Origin: a virus
DNA length: 47,366 nucleotides
Virus record (IMG/VR): IMGVR_UViG_3300043429_000117
Location: 1 to 47,366 of that record
Strand: one strand, 5' to 3'
The first letter of the stretch is position 1, and every line of letters begins with the position of its first letter. Position numbers and translations under genes: made by a program. Under the pieces are notes generated by a model. That model had not been told where the DNA came from and did not search any database. It saw only the letters and a list, made by a program, of their open reading frames with translations. Below are positions 8,863 through 16,994 of this stretch, piece after piece.

Positions 8863-10722
8863 CGCTTTTTTGGCTTTCAAATCGGCACTGACGATCAGGA
8901 TAAAGTTGATCAGTTAGGCAGACCACTACAGAAAACATTTGCCATACCACAATCTGATGACGGTGCCGTTACGGTTGCCGGCGCAGGCTATTATGGTACA
9001 TATGTTGATCTTGATGGTACATTCCGCAACGAGACACAGCTTATCACCAAGTATCGTGAAATGGCGCTTCAACCAGAAATGGAAATTGCCATTGATGAAA
9101 TCGTAAACGAGGCCATCGTAGTTGAGGATTCTGGTACCTCGGTTGAAATCAACCTTGATGATGTTAAAGCTCCCGCCCAGATCAAACGTAAGATCGAAGA
9201 AGAATTTAACTACATTCTTAAACTCCTAAACTTTGGTAATATGGGTCATGATATCTTCCGTCGTTACTATATCGATGGTAGATTGTATTATCACCTTGTT
9301 ATTGATGAAACCAATCCTGCTCTTGGTCTACAAGAATTAAAGTATATCGACCCTCGCCGTATTCGTAAGATCCGTGAAATCCAAAAGATGCGTGATCCTA
9401 ATACAGGTGTAGAACTAATCAAAAAGACAATTGAATATTACCTATACAACGAAAGAGGAATGATTGGTGCTGGCACTAATCTTGGCGCAAAGATCGCAGT
9501 TGACTCTATCGTAAATGTTAACTCTGGCATCCTGGATCCTAAGCAGACCATGGTGCTTTCATATCTCCACAAAGCAATCAAGCCATTCAACAATCTAAGA
9601 ATGGTCGAAGATGCTACCGTTATCTATCGTCTATCTCGTGCGCCAGAGCGCCGTGTATTCTATATCGACGTTGGTAACATGCCTACAGTTAAAGCGGAAC
9701 AGTATGTCCGTGATATCATGGTCAAGTATCGTAACAAGTTGGTTTACGATTCCAATACTGGTGAAATCAAGGATGATCGTAAGCATCTATCGATGTTGGA
9801 AGACTTTTGGCTACCACGCCGTGAAGGTTCCAAAGGTACTGAAATCTCCACATTGGAAGGTGCACGTAACCTTGGTGAACTGGAAGATGTTAAGTATTTC
9901 CAGAGTAAGCTATACAAGTCACTAAACGTTCCAGTATCACGTATGGAACCAACTCAAGGCTTCTCACTCGGCCGCACCACAGAAATCAATCGTGACGAAA
10001 TCAAGTTCAATAAGTTCGTTACCCGTCTCCGTAATAAGTTCTCCACTCTATTCGATGATCTTCTAAGAGTCCAGTTGGTTCTTAAAAGAGTTTGTACCGA
10101 AGAAGAATGGAAAGAGTTCAAAGAAGATGTTTGGTACGACTACAAGAAAGATAACAACTTTGATGAAATCAAGGATGCCGAACTACTAAACATCCGTCTT
10201 GATACATTACAGAAGGTTGATCCTTTCGTCGGCAAGTATTATTCAGTTATGTGGGTTCGTAAGAATATCCTTCAACAGACTGACGATGACATTGAGGAAA
10301 TCAATGCTCAAATGCAGGAAGAAGGGCAGATACAAGCACAGGCCGATCAGGCTAATGCCGAAGCCATGGCTGTTCAACAGCAACAGGACATGCAGAACCA
10401 GATTGCGTTTGATGCTCAACAACAAATTGCACAAGCCCAAGTTAGCAAAGAAGTTGACAAGATTACTGGCCCAGATCAAGGACCATCTAAGTCAGAAACT
10501 CAAAGTCGTGATCATGAATCCAAGATGATGGATAAGAAGATCGCTCTTGAGAAAATGAAGCAAAAGAAATCTGCACCACCTGCCAAGAAAAAGACTGTAG
10601 CCGAACAAGCTAAAGACTTAGACCTAATCTACATTGGCAGCGGCAAGTATGCTAATAAAAGTGGTGTAGTAACACACTTAAATGAAAATGGTATTCTATT
10701 ACCTTACCTAAATAAGGATTAA
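8860..10722 (+). CDS. 20: portal vertex protein gp20, AUU start
   Basis: The portal dodecamer is the DNA entry channel and the start point of prohead assembly. From the ATT at 8860 the product is 620 residues (T4 524). The N-terminus reads RFFGFQIG, like other T4-like portals, and the region just before the first ATG (Y-G-T-Y, then LITKYREM) aligns with T4 gp20 residues before its EIVSDAIV helix, here EIVNEAIV. Later blocks match well: LKYIDPRRIRKIRE, TVIYRLSRAPERRVFYIDVGNMP, LEDFWLPRREG, and PVSRM. The C-terminal 120 residues are Gln-rich and longer than in T4. Starting at 9061 would delete a conserved segment. Confidence 0.92.
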   Translation: MRFFGFQIGTDDQDKVDQLGRPLQKTFAIPQSDDGAVTVAGAGYYGTYVDLDGTFRNETQLITKYREMALQPEMEIAIDEIVNEAIVVEDSGTSVEINLDDVKAPAQIKRKIEEEFNYILKLLNFGNMGHDIFRRYYIDGRLYYHLVIDETNPALGLQELKYIDPRRIRKIREIQKMRDPNTGVELIKKTIEYYLYNERGMIGAGTNLGAKIAVDSIVNVNSGILDPKQTMVLSYLHKAIKPFNNLRMVEDATVIYRLSRAPERRVFYIDVGNMPTVKAEQYVRDIMVKYRNKLVYDSNTGEIKDDRKHLSMLEDFWLPRREGSKGTEISTLEGARNLGELEDVKYFQSKLYKSLNVPVSRMEPTQGFSLGRTTEINRDEIKFNKFVTRLRNKFSTLFDDLLRVQLVLKRVCTEEEWKEFKEDVWYDYKKDNNFDEIKDAELLNIRLDTLQKVDPFVGKYYSVMWVRKNILQQTDDDIEEINAQMQEEGQIQAQADQANAEAMAVQQQQDMQNQIAFDAQQQIAQAQVSKEVDKITGPDQGPSKSETQSRDHESKMMDKKIALEKMKQKKSAPPAKKKTVAEQAKDLDLIYIGSGKYANKSGVVTHLNENGILLPYLNKD

Positions 10723-10726
10723 AGAT

Positions 10727-12481
10727 TTGGCAAAAGGTCTTTCAAGTGTTAAAACACTAACTGCCAAGCAAATTGCTGATAAGTGGAATCTACCACTATC
10801 TGTAGTTGCTAAGAAGATTGAAGCTGGTATCAAGGTGGAAAAAGAACACACCAAGAGTACCAGAGAAGCTAACGAGATTGCTCGTGATCATCTTGGTGAA
10901 AGACCAGACTATTATGAAAAACTCCACAAGATGGAGAAGCAGCCAATTGTCAAAGAAGAAACTATGACAAGTGGCATTGGCGGTTTAGGATTTAGAACAG
11001 GAACGCCTGCCGTAGATGATGACAACGGTTATGTTAGCACCAATGCACTTGCATATGATCCTTTCAATGGTGCTCGTTTGGACTTTATGACCAAGATACA
11101 TAACAAGCTACACAACAAGTTAGGTTTTAATAGCTATAGTCCTAAAGACACGGCTCATTCTAACAAAGAACTTGTTGAGAAGAAACTAAATGAACTTGGT
11201 GAATATGATAACAAAGGCGGAACAATAGGAGCAGAAGGCTTGACAGACGCACCACCAAAGAAAGACGTTAAAGAAGGCTGGGCATCAATCGGTCACCCAT
11301 ATGACCGCTTTGGTGATGTTAATCGTAAAGCAAAGTTTTACGGTAAGAAGCCTAAGGCAACAACCACCAAGAGCGATGAGAAGGATGACACCTACAAGGA
11401 TTCCAAGCAGGGTGGTTCTGACGTAAAGTTTGCCAAGACCGTTAAAGAAGCACAGATTGATGAGTTGGTAGCAACTGCTGTTCCACCATCAATTCAACCA
11501 ACACAGACACAAATTCAGAGACAAGCTCCACAGCAAGCCAGAGGTATTCAGGCCGGTCAGACCAAGATTAATGTTCGTAGCATTGCTCCAAGAACCACAA
11601 CCTCTGGTACAGGTTCAGCAAGACTATCACAGGGCGGAACAACTGGTGGTTATAACACCATGAAGCCAACCACCACCGATGTTAAGAGAAACATCTCCAA
11701 TAGATTCAATCCTAATTTCAGTCAGCAAGCCACAGGCTCAATGAAGGCATCTTCGGTTAAGACTGGTGCATCATTCTCACAGGGCGGTAGCCAAGTTGCA
11801 CAAAAGATGGCTAAGTCATCACCAAGTCAGGTTATCTCTAAGATGTCCGATGCTGGTCGTCAGGCAGCTTCCGTTGCTTCAAAGGCAGCACCAACAGCCG
11901 CTAAGGTTGCTGGTACTATTGCCAGAGTAGCCGCTGGTCCTGCTGCTACTGCCGCTGCGGCTGTTATGTCACCAACTCCAGCTGGTGAAAAGAAGTCAGA
12001 GTTTCAGCGCCAGGCAGATGTTGCCAAGGGTGTTTCATATAAGGCACAAGGTCGTTCCATTTCAGACTATGAAAAGCAGGTACTAACACCTAAGGCTTCT
12101 GAAACACCAAAGGCTCCTAATCCAAAGGTTGATGCACCAACACCTCCATCAAGACCAGAATACTTTTCTCGTGGTCAGGCATTCGGTGCCGCTCGTGGTG
12201 AAGCTGGTGGTGGTCAAGGTAAGTTCTCATATGATAACAAAGAATACCAGACAAATGTTTCTGGTGAACCATACAAGCCATCAACACAGCTAAAACAAAC
12301 CAGTGTAAAAGAGGAAACTAAAATGGATAACAAAGAACGCATTAACGAGGCTCTTGATTGTATTCTTGAGAACAACCTTTCAGAAATGAAAGATAACCTC
12401 CTTATCGCTCTACAAGAAAAGGCCATGGAAAAGTTGGAAGAGCGTAAGAAGGAAATTGCTGCTAACTACTTTGCCGAATAA
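10727..12481 (+). CDS. prohead core-region protein with DUF5661-like N-terminus
   Basis: Starts at TTG (10727) with AAGGA 8 bases upstream; the 584-residue product lies between genes 20 and 21, where T4 has core genes 67 and 68. Residues 10-70 (LTAKQIADKWNLP, VEKEHT, ARDHLGERPDYYEKL) resemble the DUF5661 domain found in many phages. The middle 400 residues are basic, rich in Ala, Ser, Thr, Gln and Lys, and probably disordered. The last 55 residues form a charged helix (RINEALDCIL to EERKKEIAANYF) typical of prohead core proteins. An INE-A tripeptide there fits a gp21 cleavage site. Role as an internal core or scaffold protein is inferred. Confidence 0.6.
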   Translation: MAKGLSSVKTLTAKQIADKWNLPLSVVAKKIEAGIKVEKEHTKSTREANEIARDHLGERPDYYEKLHKMEKQPIVKEETMTSGIGGLGFRTGTPAVDDDNGYVSTNALAYDPFNGARLDFMTKIHNKLHNKLGFNSYSPKDTAHSNKELVEKKLNELGEYDNKGGTIGAEGLTDAPPKKDVKEGWASIGHPYDRFGDVNRKAKFYGKKPKATTTKSDEKDDTYKDSKQGGSDVKFAKTVKEAQIDELVATAVPPSIQPTQTQIQRQAPQQARGIQAGQTKINVRSIAPRTTTSGTGSARLSQGGTTGGYNTMKPTTTDVKRNISNRFNPNFSQQATGSMKASSVKTGASFSQGGSQVAQKMAKSSPSQVISKMSDAGRQAASVASKAAPTAAKVAGTIARVAAGPAATAAAAVMSPTPAGEKKSEFQRQADVAKGVSYKAQGRSISDYEKQVLTPKASETPKAPNPKVDAPTPPSRPEYFSRGQAFGAARGEAGGGQGKFSYDNKEYQTNVSGEPYKPSTQLKQTSVKEETKMDNKERINEALDCILENNLSEMKDNLLIALQEKAMEKLEERKKEIAANYFAE

Positions 12482-12491
12482 GGATTAGACA

Positions 12492-13733
12492 ATGAAAACT
12501 CTCAAGCAGATTAAAGAAGATTATGACGATATCACTTTAAATCAGATGCCAGAAGCACCTGAGGATCTTGTGCTTGAGGGACGTGAAGCTACTGTAACCA
12601 AGTCAGCAAGGGTTGTTCCATCTTTTCATCAGATGCCAGCAATGCTTCTTTTCAGAAGGGTTGCATATAGACTTTATCCTAACAAACAAGTTGTGGCTCT
12701 ATACTATTCAAAGACAGTAGATAAGTATCTATCTGTTCCATTTGGTCCTGATGGCAATCTCAATCTAAGTGAGTCATCAGTTTATAACACAGAAGAAGAA
12801 ATGGAACTAAATGAAGGTGCCAAGTGGGAAGCCACTAAGGGTGCTATTAAAGGTGCATTACACGGTACTATTAGAGGCGGTGCTATTGGAGGTGCTATTG
12901 CACCAGGTCCAGGTACAGCCATTGGTGCTGTTGTTGGTGGTGTAAGAGGTGCTTATAAGGGCACCAAAGCAGGCTACGAAAAAGGTAAGAACATGGAAGA
13001 AGATTGGCAGTCCGTAAACCGTAAAGATAAGACTGATGGTCTATCACAAAAGGCAGTTGATGCCTATCGCCGTGAGAACCCAGGTTCTAAGCTAAAGACA
13101 GCCGTTACTGAAAAGAATCCATCAGGTAAAAGAGCGGCACGCCGTAAGTCATTCTGTTCACGTATGGGTGGAATGAAGAAGCGTTTGACCTCTGCCAAGA
13201 CAGCGAGAGATCCGGATTCAAGAATTAATAAGGCACTACGCCGTTGGAACTGTGAAGAAGATTTCAAAATGAAATTGGCACAGTTGCGTGAAGGTAGAGT
13301 TGATGAAGGTGTATGGGATACATTAAAGTCATTGGTGTCAACACCTCCTGATTTAGAGAAGGCCGCTGGCGGCGGTGAAGCCGTATCAAAGGCATCAAAA
13401 GCACCTTTGGAAAAGAAGGGTGTTAAGACATATAGTGGCTTCTCAAAAGCCCCACAAAAGCATGATGACATTGCAACTACACGCTATAAGCAAAAGCTAT
13501 TGCAGGTTAAAGAAAACAAGATTGATGATATCCGTAACATGATCAATGAAGGTAATGATAATATGAACCTTCACATTAACGGAAGATCAATTACACTAAA
13601 TACCAGTATGGCTAAAAGAATACTTGAAGTTTATGATTCGGTCAATACTAAGAACAAGAAGATTGTTGAAAGTATGCTAAACGAGGACCTTGAATCCTTC
13701 AAGAAACTACTTAACTTTTCGATAAAGGTATAA
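12492..13733 (+). CDS. predicted internal head protein with glycine zipper and DUF6321-like domain
   Basis: The 413-residue product has three visible parts. Residues 117-160 are a glycine zipper (GAIKGALHG, GGAIGGAIAPG, GAVVGGVRGA) of the kind that packs in membranes. Residues 170-254 (GLSQKAVDAYRRENPGSKLKT, then SGKRAARRKSFCSRMGG, ending RRWNC) resemble the DUF6321 phage domain, with conserved Cys222 and Cys254. The C-terminus is a short helical domain with SMLNEDLES. Tripeptides LNE-G (106-109), INE-G and LNE-D fit the (L/I)xE rule of T4 gp21 cleavage. It lies in the prohead-core segment. Function is unknown; packaging in the head and cleavage are inferred. Confidence 0.5.
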   Translation: MKTLKQIKEDYDDITLNQMPEAPEDLVLEGREATVTKSARVVPSFHQMPAMLLFRRVAYRLYPNKQVVALYYSKTVDKYLSVPFGPDGNLNLSESSVYNTEEEMELNEGAKWEATKGAIKGALHGTIRGGAIGGAIAPGPGTAIGAVVGGVRGAYKGTKAGYEKGKNMEEDWQSVNRKDKTDGLSQKAVDAYRRENPGSKLKTAVTEKNPSGKRAARRKSFCSRMGGMKKRLTSAKTARDPDSRINKALRRWNCEEDFKMKLAQLREGRVDEGVWDTLKSLVSTPPDLEKAAGGGEAVSKASKAPLEKKGVKTYSGFSKAPQKHDDIATTRYKQKLLQVKENKIDDIRNMINEGNDNMNLHINGRSITLNTSMAKRILEVYDSVNTKNKKIVESMLNEDLESFKKLLNFSIKV

Positions 13734-13736
13734 CAG

Positions 13737-14225
13737 ATGGCAACAGTTCTAACAACACAAACATTGGTTGATACCAATCGTCACACCGTCATCAAGGTTG
13801 TCGGTAAAGATGGTGGTGATGCCAATACTACATTGGTCGATGTATCTAATCTCGCCTTTGCTATCAATGCAACAGGTCAGGTTAGCAGCACAAATCCTAA
13901 GGCTCTCAATAGAGTTGCCATCAAGCGTATTTGGGGTCAAGGTCAAATCGCAAGTAACAAGTTTGTAACTCTACAGTGGGGTGGTGCCGCTAATAGCTCC
14001 ATCGTAACATTCGGCAATGGTTCATTCGATTACAACTTCGATTCAAGTTCAACACCAGGTACCATTGAGATTCCTGATTCCGCAAATTGTTCTGGTGATA
14101 TTGTATTCACTTCTACCGCAACTACAGGTGATGCATGGACTCTATTCATCGATCTTAAGAAAGATGGCAGAGACTTTGATCAGGGCGCTGCTCGTGATCC
14201 ACTTGCTTTCAATAGAGGCCTATAA
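13737..14225 (+). CDS. beta-rich virion protein of the core segment
   Basis: I do not recognise a named family. The 162-residue product is neutral, rich in Thr, Asn, Ser, Val and Gly, with short alternating hydrophobic strands (RVAIKRIWGQG, KFVTLQWGG, DIVFTSTATTGDAWTLFIDLKKDGRDFDQG). Such composition suggests a small beta-sandwich exposed on the particle. Its place between portal and prohead protease suggests a capsid or head-associated part, for example a decoration protein. It starts 3 bases after the previous stop and overlaps the next gene by one base. Confidence 0.5.
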   Translation: MATVLTTQTLVDTNRHTVIKVVGKDGGDANTTLVDVSNLAFAINATGQVSSTNPKALNRVAIKRIWGQGQIASNKFVTLQWGGAANSSIVTFGNGSFDYNFDSSSTPGTIEIPDSANCSGDIVFTSTATTGDAWTLFIDLKKDGRDFDQGAARDPLAFNRGL

Positions 14226-14857
14226 TGTCAAGAGAACTCGTAGAATCCATTCTATCTAAGAACATGCTTGAAGCTAATGATATCTTTGAGGCCAAACTCA
14301 AGGACATTAGAGAAAAGAAAATGTATGAGATGAAGCGTATGTTTCAGGCCGAGGTGTTTGGTGGTCTATCACCAGCCGAGATTGAAGCCCGTAAGAAAGC
14401 TGGCTATAAAAGAGCATCAGAAGTTCTTGGTGATCCAAGAGCAAAAAAGCCTGGTGAAAAGAGACTGAATCCTCAAGCTAAGATCATCAAGAAAAAAATT
14501 GCCGAAGATTCTTTAGATGAAGCTGGACTTGGTGCTGCCGCTAAGTTTGCCCACTCAATGTCTGCATCAGAAAAAGAACAGTTTAGAGCCGCTATGAAGG
14601 GTGGTATTGGCGCTGCATTTAAATTAAGAAAGTCAATGGCCGCAAAGAAAAAGTCAGATTATCAAAAGCCAGGCCTTGATCCAAAGGCTGCAAAGAACCG
14701 TGAAAACTTGGACAAATGGATTGCAAGTGGTGATCGTGCCCGTTCTGGTGGTAGAAACCTTGATGTAGCCAAATCAGTAGGCAAAACTGCCGCAGGTGTA
14801 GCAGGCGGCGCCGTTGGTGCATTAGCCAAAGAACTCGGTAGCATTAGCCGATTCTAA
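14225..14857 (+). CDS. prohead core protein, gp67/gp68-like
   Basis: The 210-residue product starts with SRELVESILSKNMLEANDIF followed by KLKDIREKKMYEMKRMFQAEVFGG, a helical pattern characteristic of T4-like prohead core proteins: an N-terminal helix, then E-x-x-L/I-x-x-I-x-E-K-K. It then becomes basic and rich in Lys, Ala and Gly. An LDE-A tripeptide near residue 99 would fit gp21 cleavage. It ends in a Gly/Ala-rich helix, possibly membrane-compatible. Position directly before gene 21 matches T4 gene 68. Whether it equals 67 or 68 cannot be decided. Confidence 0.6.
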   Translation: MSRELVESILSKNMLEANDIFEAKLKDIREKKMYEMKRMFQAEVFGGLSPAEIEARKKAGYKRASEVLGDPRAKKPGEKRLNPQAKIIKKKIAEDSLDEAGLGAAAKFAHSMSASEKEQFRAAMKGGIGAAFKLRKSMAAKKKSDYQKPGLDPKAAKNRENLDKWIASGDRARSGGRNLDVAKSVGKTAAGVAGGAVGALAKELGSISRF

Positions 14858-14869
14858 GGATTGGAATAA

Positions 14870-14877
14870 TATAAATA
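14870..14877 (+). promoter_or_regulatory. late promoter before gene 21
   Basis: A perfect T4 late consensus TATAAATA in the 38-base gap between the core gene and gene 21. The predicted start near 14883 lies at the beginning of the AAAGGG ribosome site, giving a leader of about 13 bases. It would drive the 21-22-23 protease, scaffold and capsid genes. Confidence 0.7.
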
Positions 14878-14895
14878 TACCTAAAGGGTAGATAA

Positions 14896-15543
14896 ATGAA
14901 ACTTATTAGAGAAGAAATTCAGGACGTAAAGTATCTTGTCGAGTCGGACGGTAAAGGTGGTAAGAACCACTTTATCACTGGCATCTTTATGCAGGCTGAT
15001 AGACAGAACCGTAACGGTCGTGTTTATCCAATGCACATTCTATCTAAAGAAGCCGACAGATATAATAAAGAATACGTTCAAAAGAATAGAGCGTTTGGTG
15101 AACTAGGTCACCCAGAGAATCCTCAAATCAACCTGGACAGAGTTTCGCATATGATCACCAAGTTATATGCTGATGGTACAAACTTTATTGGTAAAGCAAA
15201 GATTATGGATACTCCTAACGGTAAAATCGTTAAGAGCCTACTAGACGGTGGTGCAAGTCTTGGTGTGTCGACCAGAGGCGTAGGGTCTCTTCGTCCACAC
15301 AATGGATATCAACAAGTCCAAGACGATTTCAAGTTGGCTACAGCGGCAGACATTGTAGCAGATCCAAGCGCACCTGACGCTTTCGTGCAAGGCATCATGG
15401 AGGGTAAAGAATGGGTTTTTGAGAATGGTAAGTGGAAAGAGCAAGAATACTATCATGCTAAGAAACTTATCAGTGAAGCCTCTAAGAGCGAAATAGAGTC
15501 AGTGGCTCTAAAAATTTTTGAAAATTACATTTCAAAACTTTAA
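14896..15543 (+). CDS. 21: prohead core protease gp21
   Basis: This serine protease is incorporated into the prohead, activates itself and cleaves scaffold and capsid proteins after (L/I)xE. The 215-residue length matches T4 gp21 (212). The catalytic pair is visible: His72 in GELGHPENP and Ser125 in LGVSTRGVGSL; NRNGRVYP at 38-45 is another family block. The C-terminal helix after residue 150 is presumably removed on activation. Followed by scaffold gene 22. Confidence 0.93.
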   Translation: MKLIREEIQDVKYLVESDGKGGKNHFITGIFMQADRQNRNGRVYPMHILSKEADRYNKEYVQKNRAFGELGHPENPQINLDRVSHMITKLYADGTNFIGKAKIMDTPNGKIVKSLLDGGASLGVSTRGVGSLRPHNGYQQVQDDFKLATAADIVADPSAPDAFVQGIMEGKEWVFENGKWKEQEYYHAKKLISEASKSEIESVALKIFENYISKL

Positions 15544-15548
15544 GATTA

Positions 15549-15555
15549 CTAAATA
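15549..15555 (+). promoter_or_regulatory. putative late promoter before gene 22
   Basis: CTAAATA lies in the 38-base gap between genes 21 and 22; the predicted start near 15561 is immediately before the AAAGGAG site. Matches the C-TAAATA form also seen at 3281 and 18425. Confidence 0.45.
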
Positions 15556-15581
15556 GGAAACCATAAAGGAGTATCTATCAA

Positions 15582-16955
15582 ATGGCATCACTAACAGAAG
15601 CAGCCAAGGCTGTTTTAGAAGGTAAGTCTCTACAAGAGGGTGCTACACTACCAACCGTTGGTCCAATCAGCGGCGGTGTGTCAAATCCTAATCCTGTAGA
15701 TGGTTCTACCGCTTCTACAGCTAACGCTAAGACACTACGTCCAAAGTCTAAGTCATCAGAAGCCGATCCAAAGCATAACGAAGCCAAGGATCTTGGTGGT
15801 CAGACACCAACTTCACTTCCATCTGGCAACCTCGGTGCTGCCGCTGCTGGTGGTGAAAAGCGTGACACATCAATCAAGGGTTCAGGTTCAAATGCTGAAC
15901 CATCTAAGAAGCTATCAGAAGATGAGGAAACAGAAGGCGACGTAGTTGCCGAGACCTCACTTGCAGAGCGTGTTAAGGCCCTCAAGGAAGCCCGTAAAGC
16001 TAAGGTTGAAAAGGAAGATGAGGAAGAGAAGCACGAAGGCAAGATGGAAAAGTGCGACGAGGACGTTGCTATTTCCGAGGAACTAGAAGCCTTTATTGAA
16101 GAAGGTATCGAAGCTGGTCTTTCAGAAGAAGAAATTCTTGCTGCTATCGATGAGAACTTTGAGTTTGTCACCGAAGAAGAACAGGTTGAGGAAGAAACAG
16201 TAGCAGAAGCCCTTGAGACCTATCAGGTCGATATGGCCGAGCATGTTAGCGCCCTTCTTGAAGGCGAGGATCTATCAGAAGAATTCCAGGCTAAAGCAAC
16301 CACAATCTTCGAAGCTGCTGTTAAGGCAAAGTTGGAAGAAGAAGTTGCTCTACTTGAACAGGCTTACGCAGAGACACTAGAAGAACGAGTTGAAGAAATT
16401 ATGGAAGAACTCGCTTCTAATGTTGATGAGTATCTAAACTATGTTGTTGAACAGTGGATTGCTGAAAATGAAGTTGCTGTTGAGTCTGCACTACGTTCAG
16501 AACTAACAGAAGATTTCATTGGTGGTCTAAAGGCTCTATTTGCAGAACACTATATCGACATTCCAGAGGAATCAGTTCCAGTTGTGGAAGAACTATCTTC
16601 TACAGTTGAGGAACTTGAGGCAAAGCTAAACGAAGAAATTCAGCGTAACGTTGAACTAACATCAATGCTATCTGAATCTCGTAAGGGTGAATTGGTTGCC
16701 ACCGTTTGTGAAGGTCTAACCGATACACAGGCAGAGAAGCTAAAGGCTCTTGCTGAAAGTGTCGAGTATACCGACGATGACCAGTTCATTGAAAAGATTT
16801 CAACACTGAAGGAAAGCTATTTCCCAGTTGCCGTTGAGAATACAAACGTTCTCGACCGTGTTGAGTCAGCCGACCCACAGGCTCTAACAGAGTCCACACT
16901 AGAAGGTCCAATGGCAAAATACGTAAAGGCTCTTGGTAAGTCGCTCCCAAGGTAA
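15582..16955 (+). CDS. 22: prohead scaffold protein gp22
   Basis: The main internal scaffold is degraded by gp21 during head maturation. The 457-residue protein (T4 269) is very acidic: residues 100-370 are dominated by Glu with regular Leu/Val/Ala, predicting long coiled helices. The first 100 residues are a less structured Ser/Thr/Gly/Pro-rich linker, an expansion relative to T4. Candidate cleavage tripeptides include LQE-G near residue 18 and LSE near residue 365. The assignment rests on composition, on position between protease and capsid genes, and on the C-terminal segment starting LTDTQAEKLKALAE, which is typical of T4-like scaffolds. Confidence 0.9.
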   Translation: MASLTEAAKAVLEGKSLQEGATLPTVGPISGGVSNPNPVDGSTASTANAKTLRPKSKSSEADPKHNEAKDLGGQTPTSLPSGNLGAAAAGGEKRDTSIKGSGSNAEPSKKLSEDEETEGDVVAETSLAERVKALKEARKAKVEKEDEEEKHEGKMEKCDEDVAISEELEAFIEEGIEAGLSEEEILAAIDENFEFVTEEEQVEEETVAEALETYQVDMAEHVSALLEGEDLSEEFQAKATTIFEAAVKAKLEEEVALLEQAYAETLEERVEEIMEELASNVDEYLNYVVEQWIAENEVAVESALRSELTEDFIGGLKALFAEHYIDIPEESVPVVEELSSTVEELEAKLNEEIQRNVELTSMLSESRKGELVATVCEGLTDTQAEKLKALAESVEYTDDDQFIEKISTLKESYFPVAVENTNVLDRVESADPQALTESTLEGPMAKYVKALGKSLPR

Positions 16956-16957
16956 TT

Positions 16958-16973
16958 TTTAACTATAGTTAAA
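16958..16973 (+). repeat. 16-base perfect palindrome before the capsid gene
   Basis: TTTAACTATAGTTAAA is self-complementary over all 16 bases and fills much of the 39-base gap between genes 22 and 23. No late box is visible in this gap. It could be a protein binding site, a weak hairpin affecting the gp23 message, or a processing site. Nothing identifies a partner. Confidence 0.6.
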
Positions 16974-16994
16974 CATAGAAAGAAGGAAGTAAAA

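Noticed and set aside
9061-9063. First in-frame ATG as the portal start
   Set aside because: It would remove a segment that matches other portal proteins, and there is no ribosome site before it.
15800-16171. A Ser-rich 123-codon minus-strand frame opposite scaffold gene 22
   Set aside because: It mirrors the Glu-rich GAA/GAG codons of the scaffold; low-complexity serine is an artefact of reading that strand.
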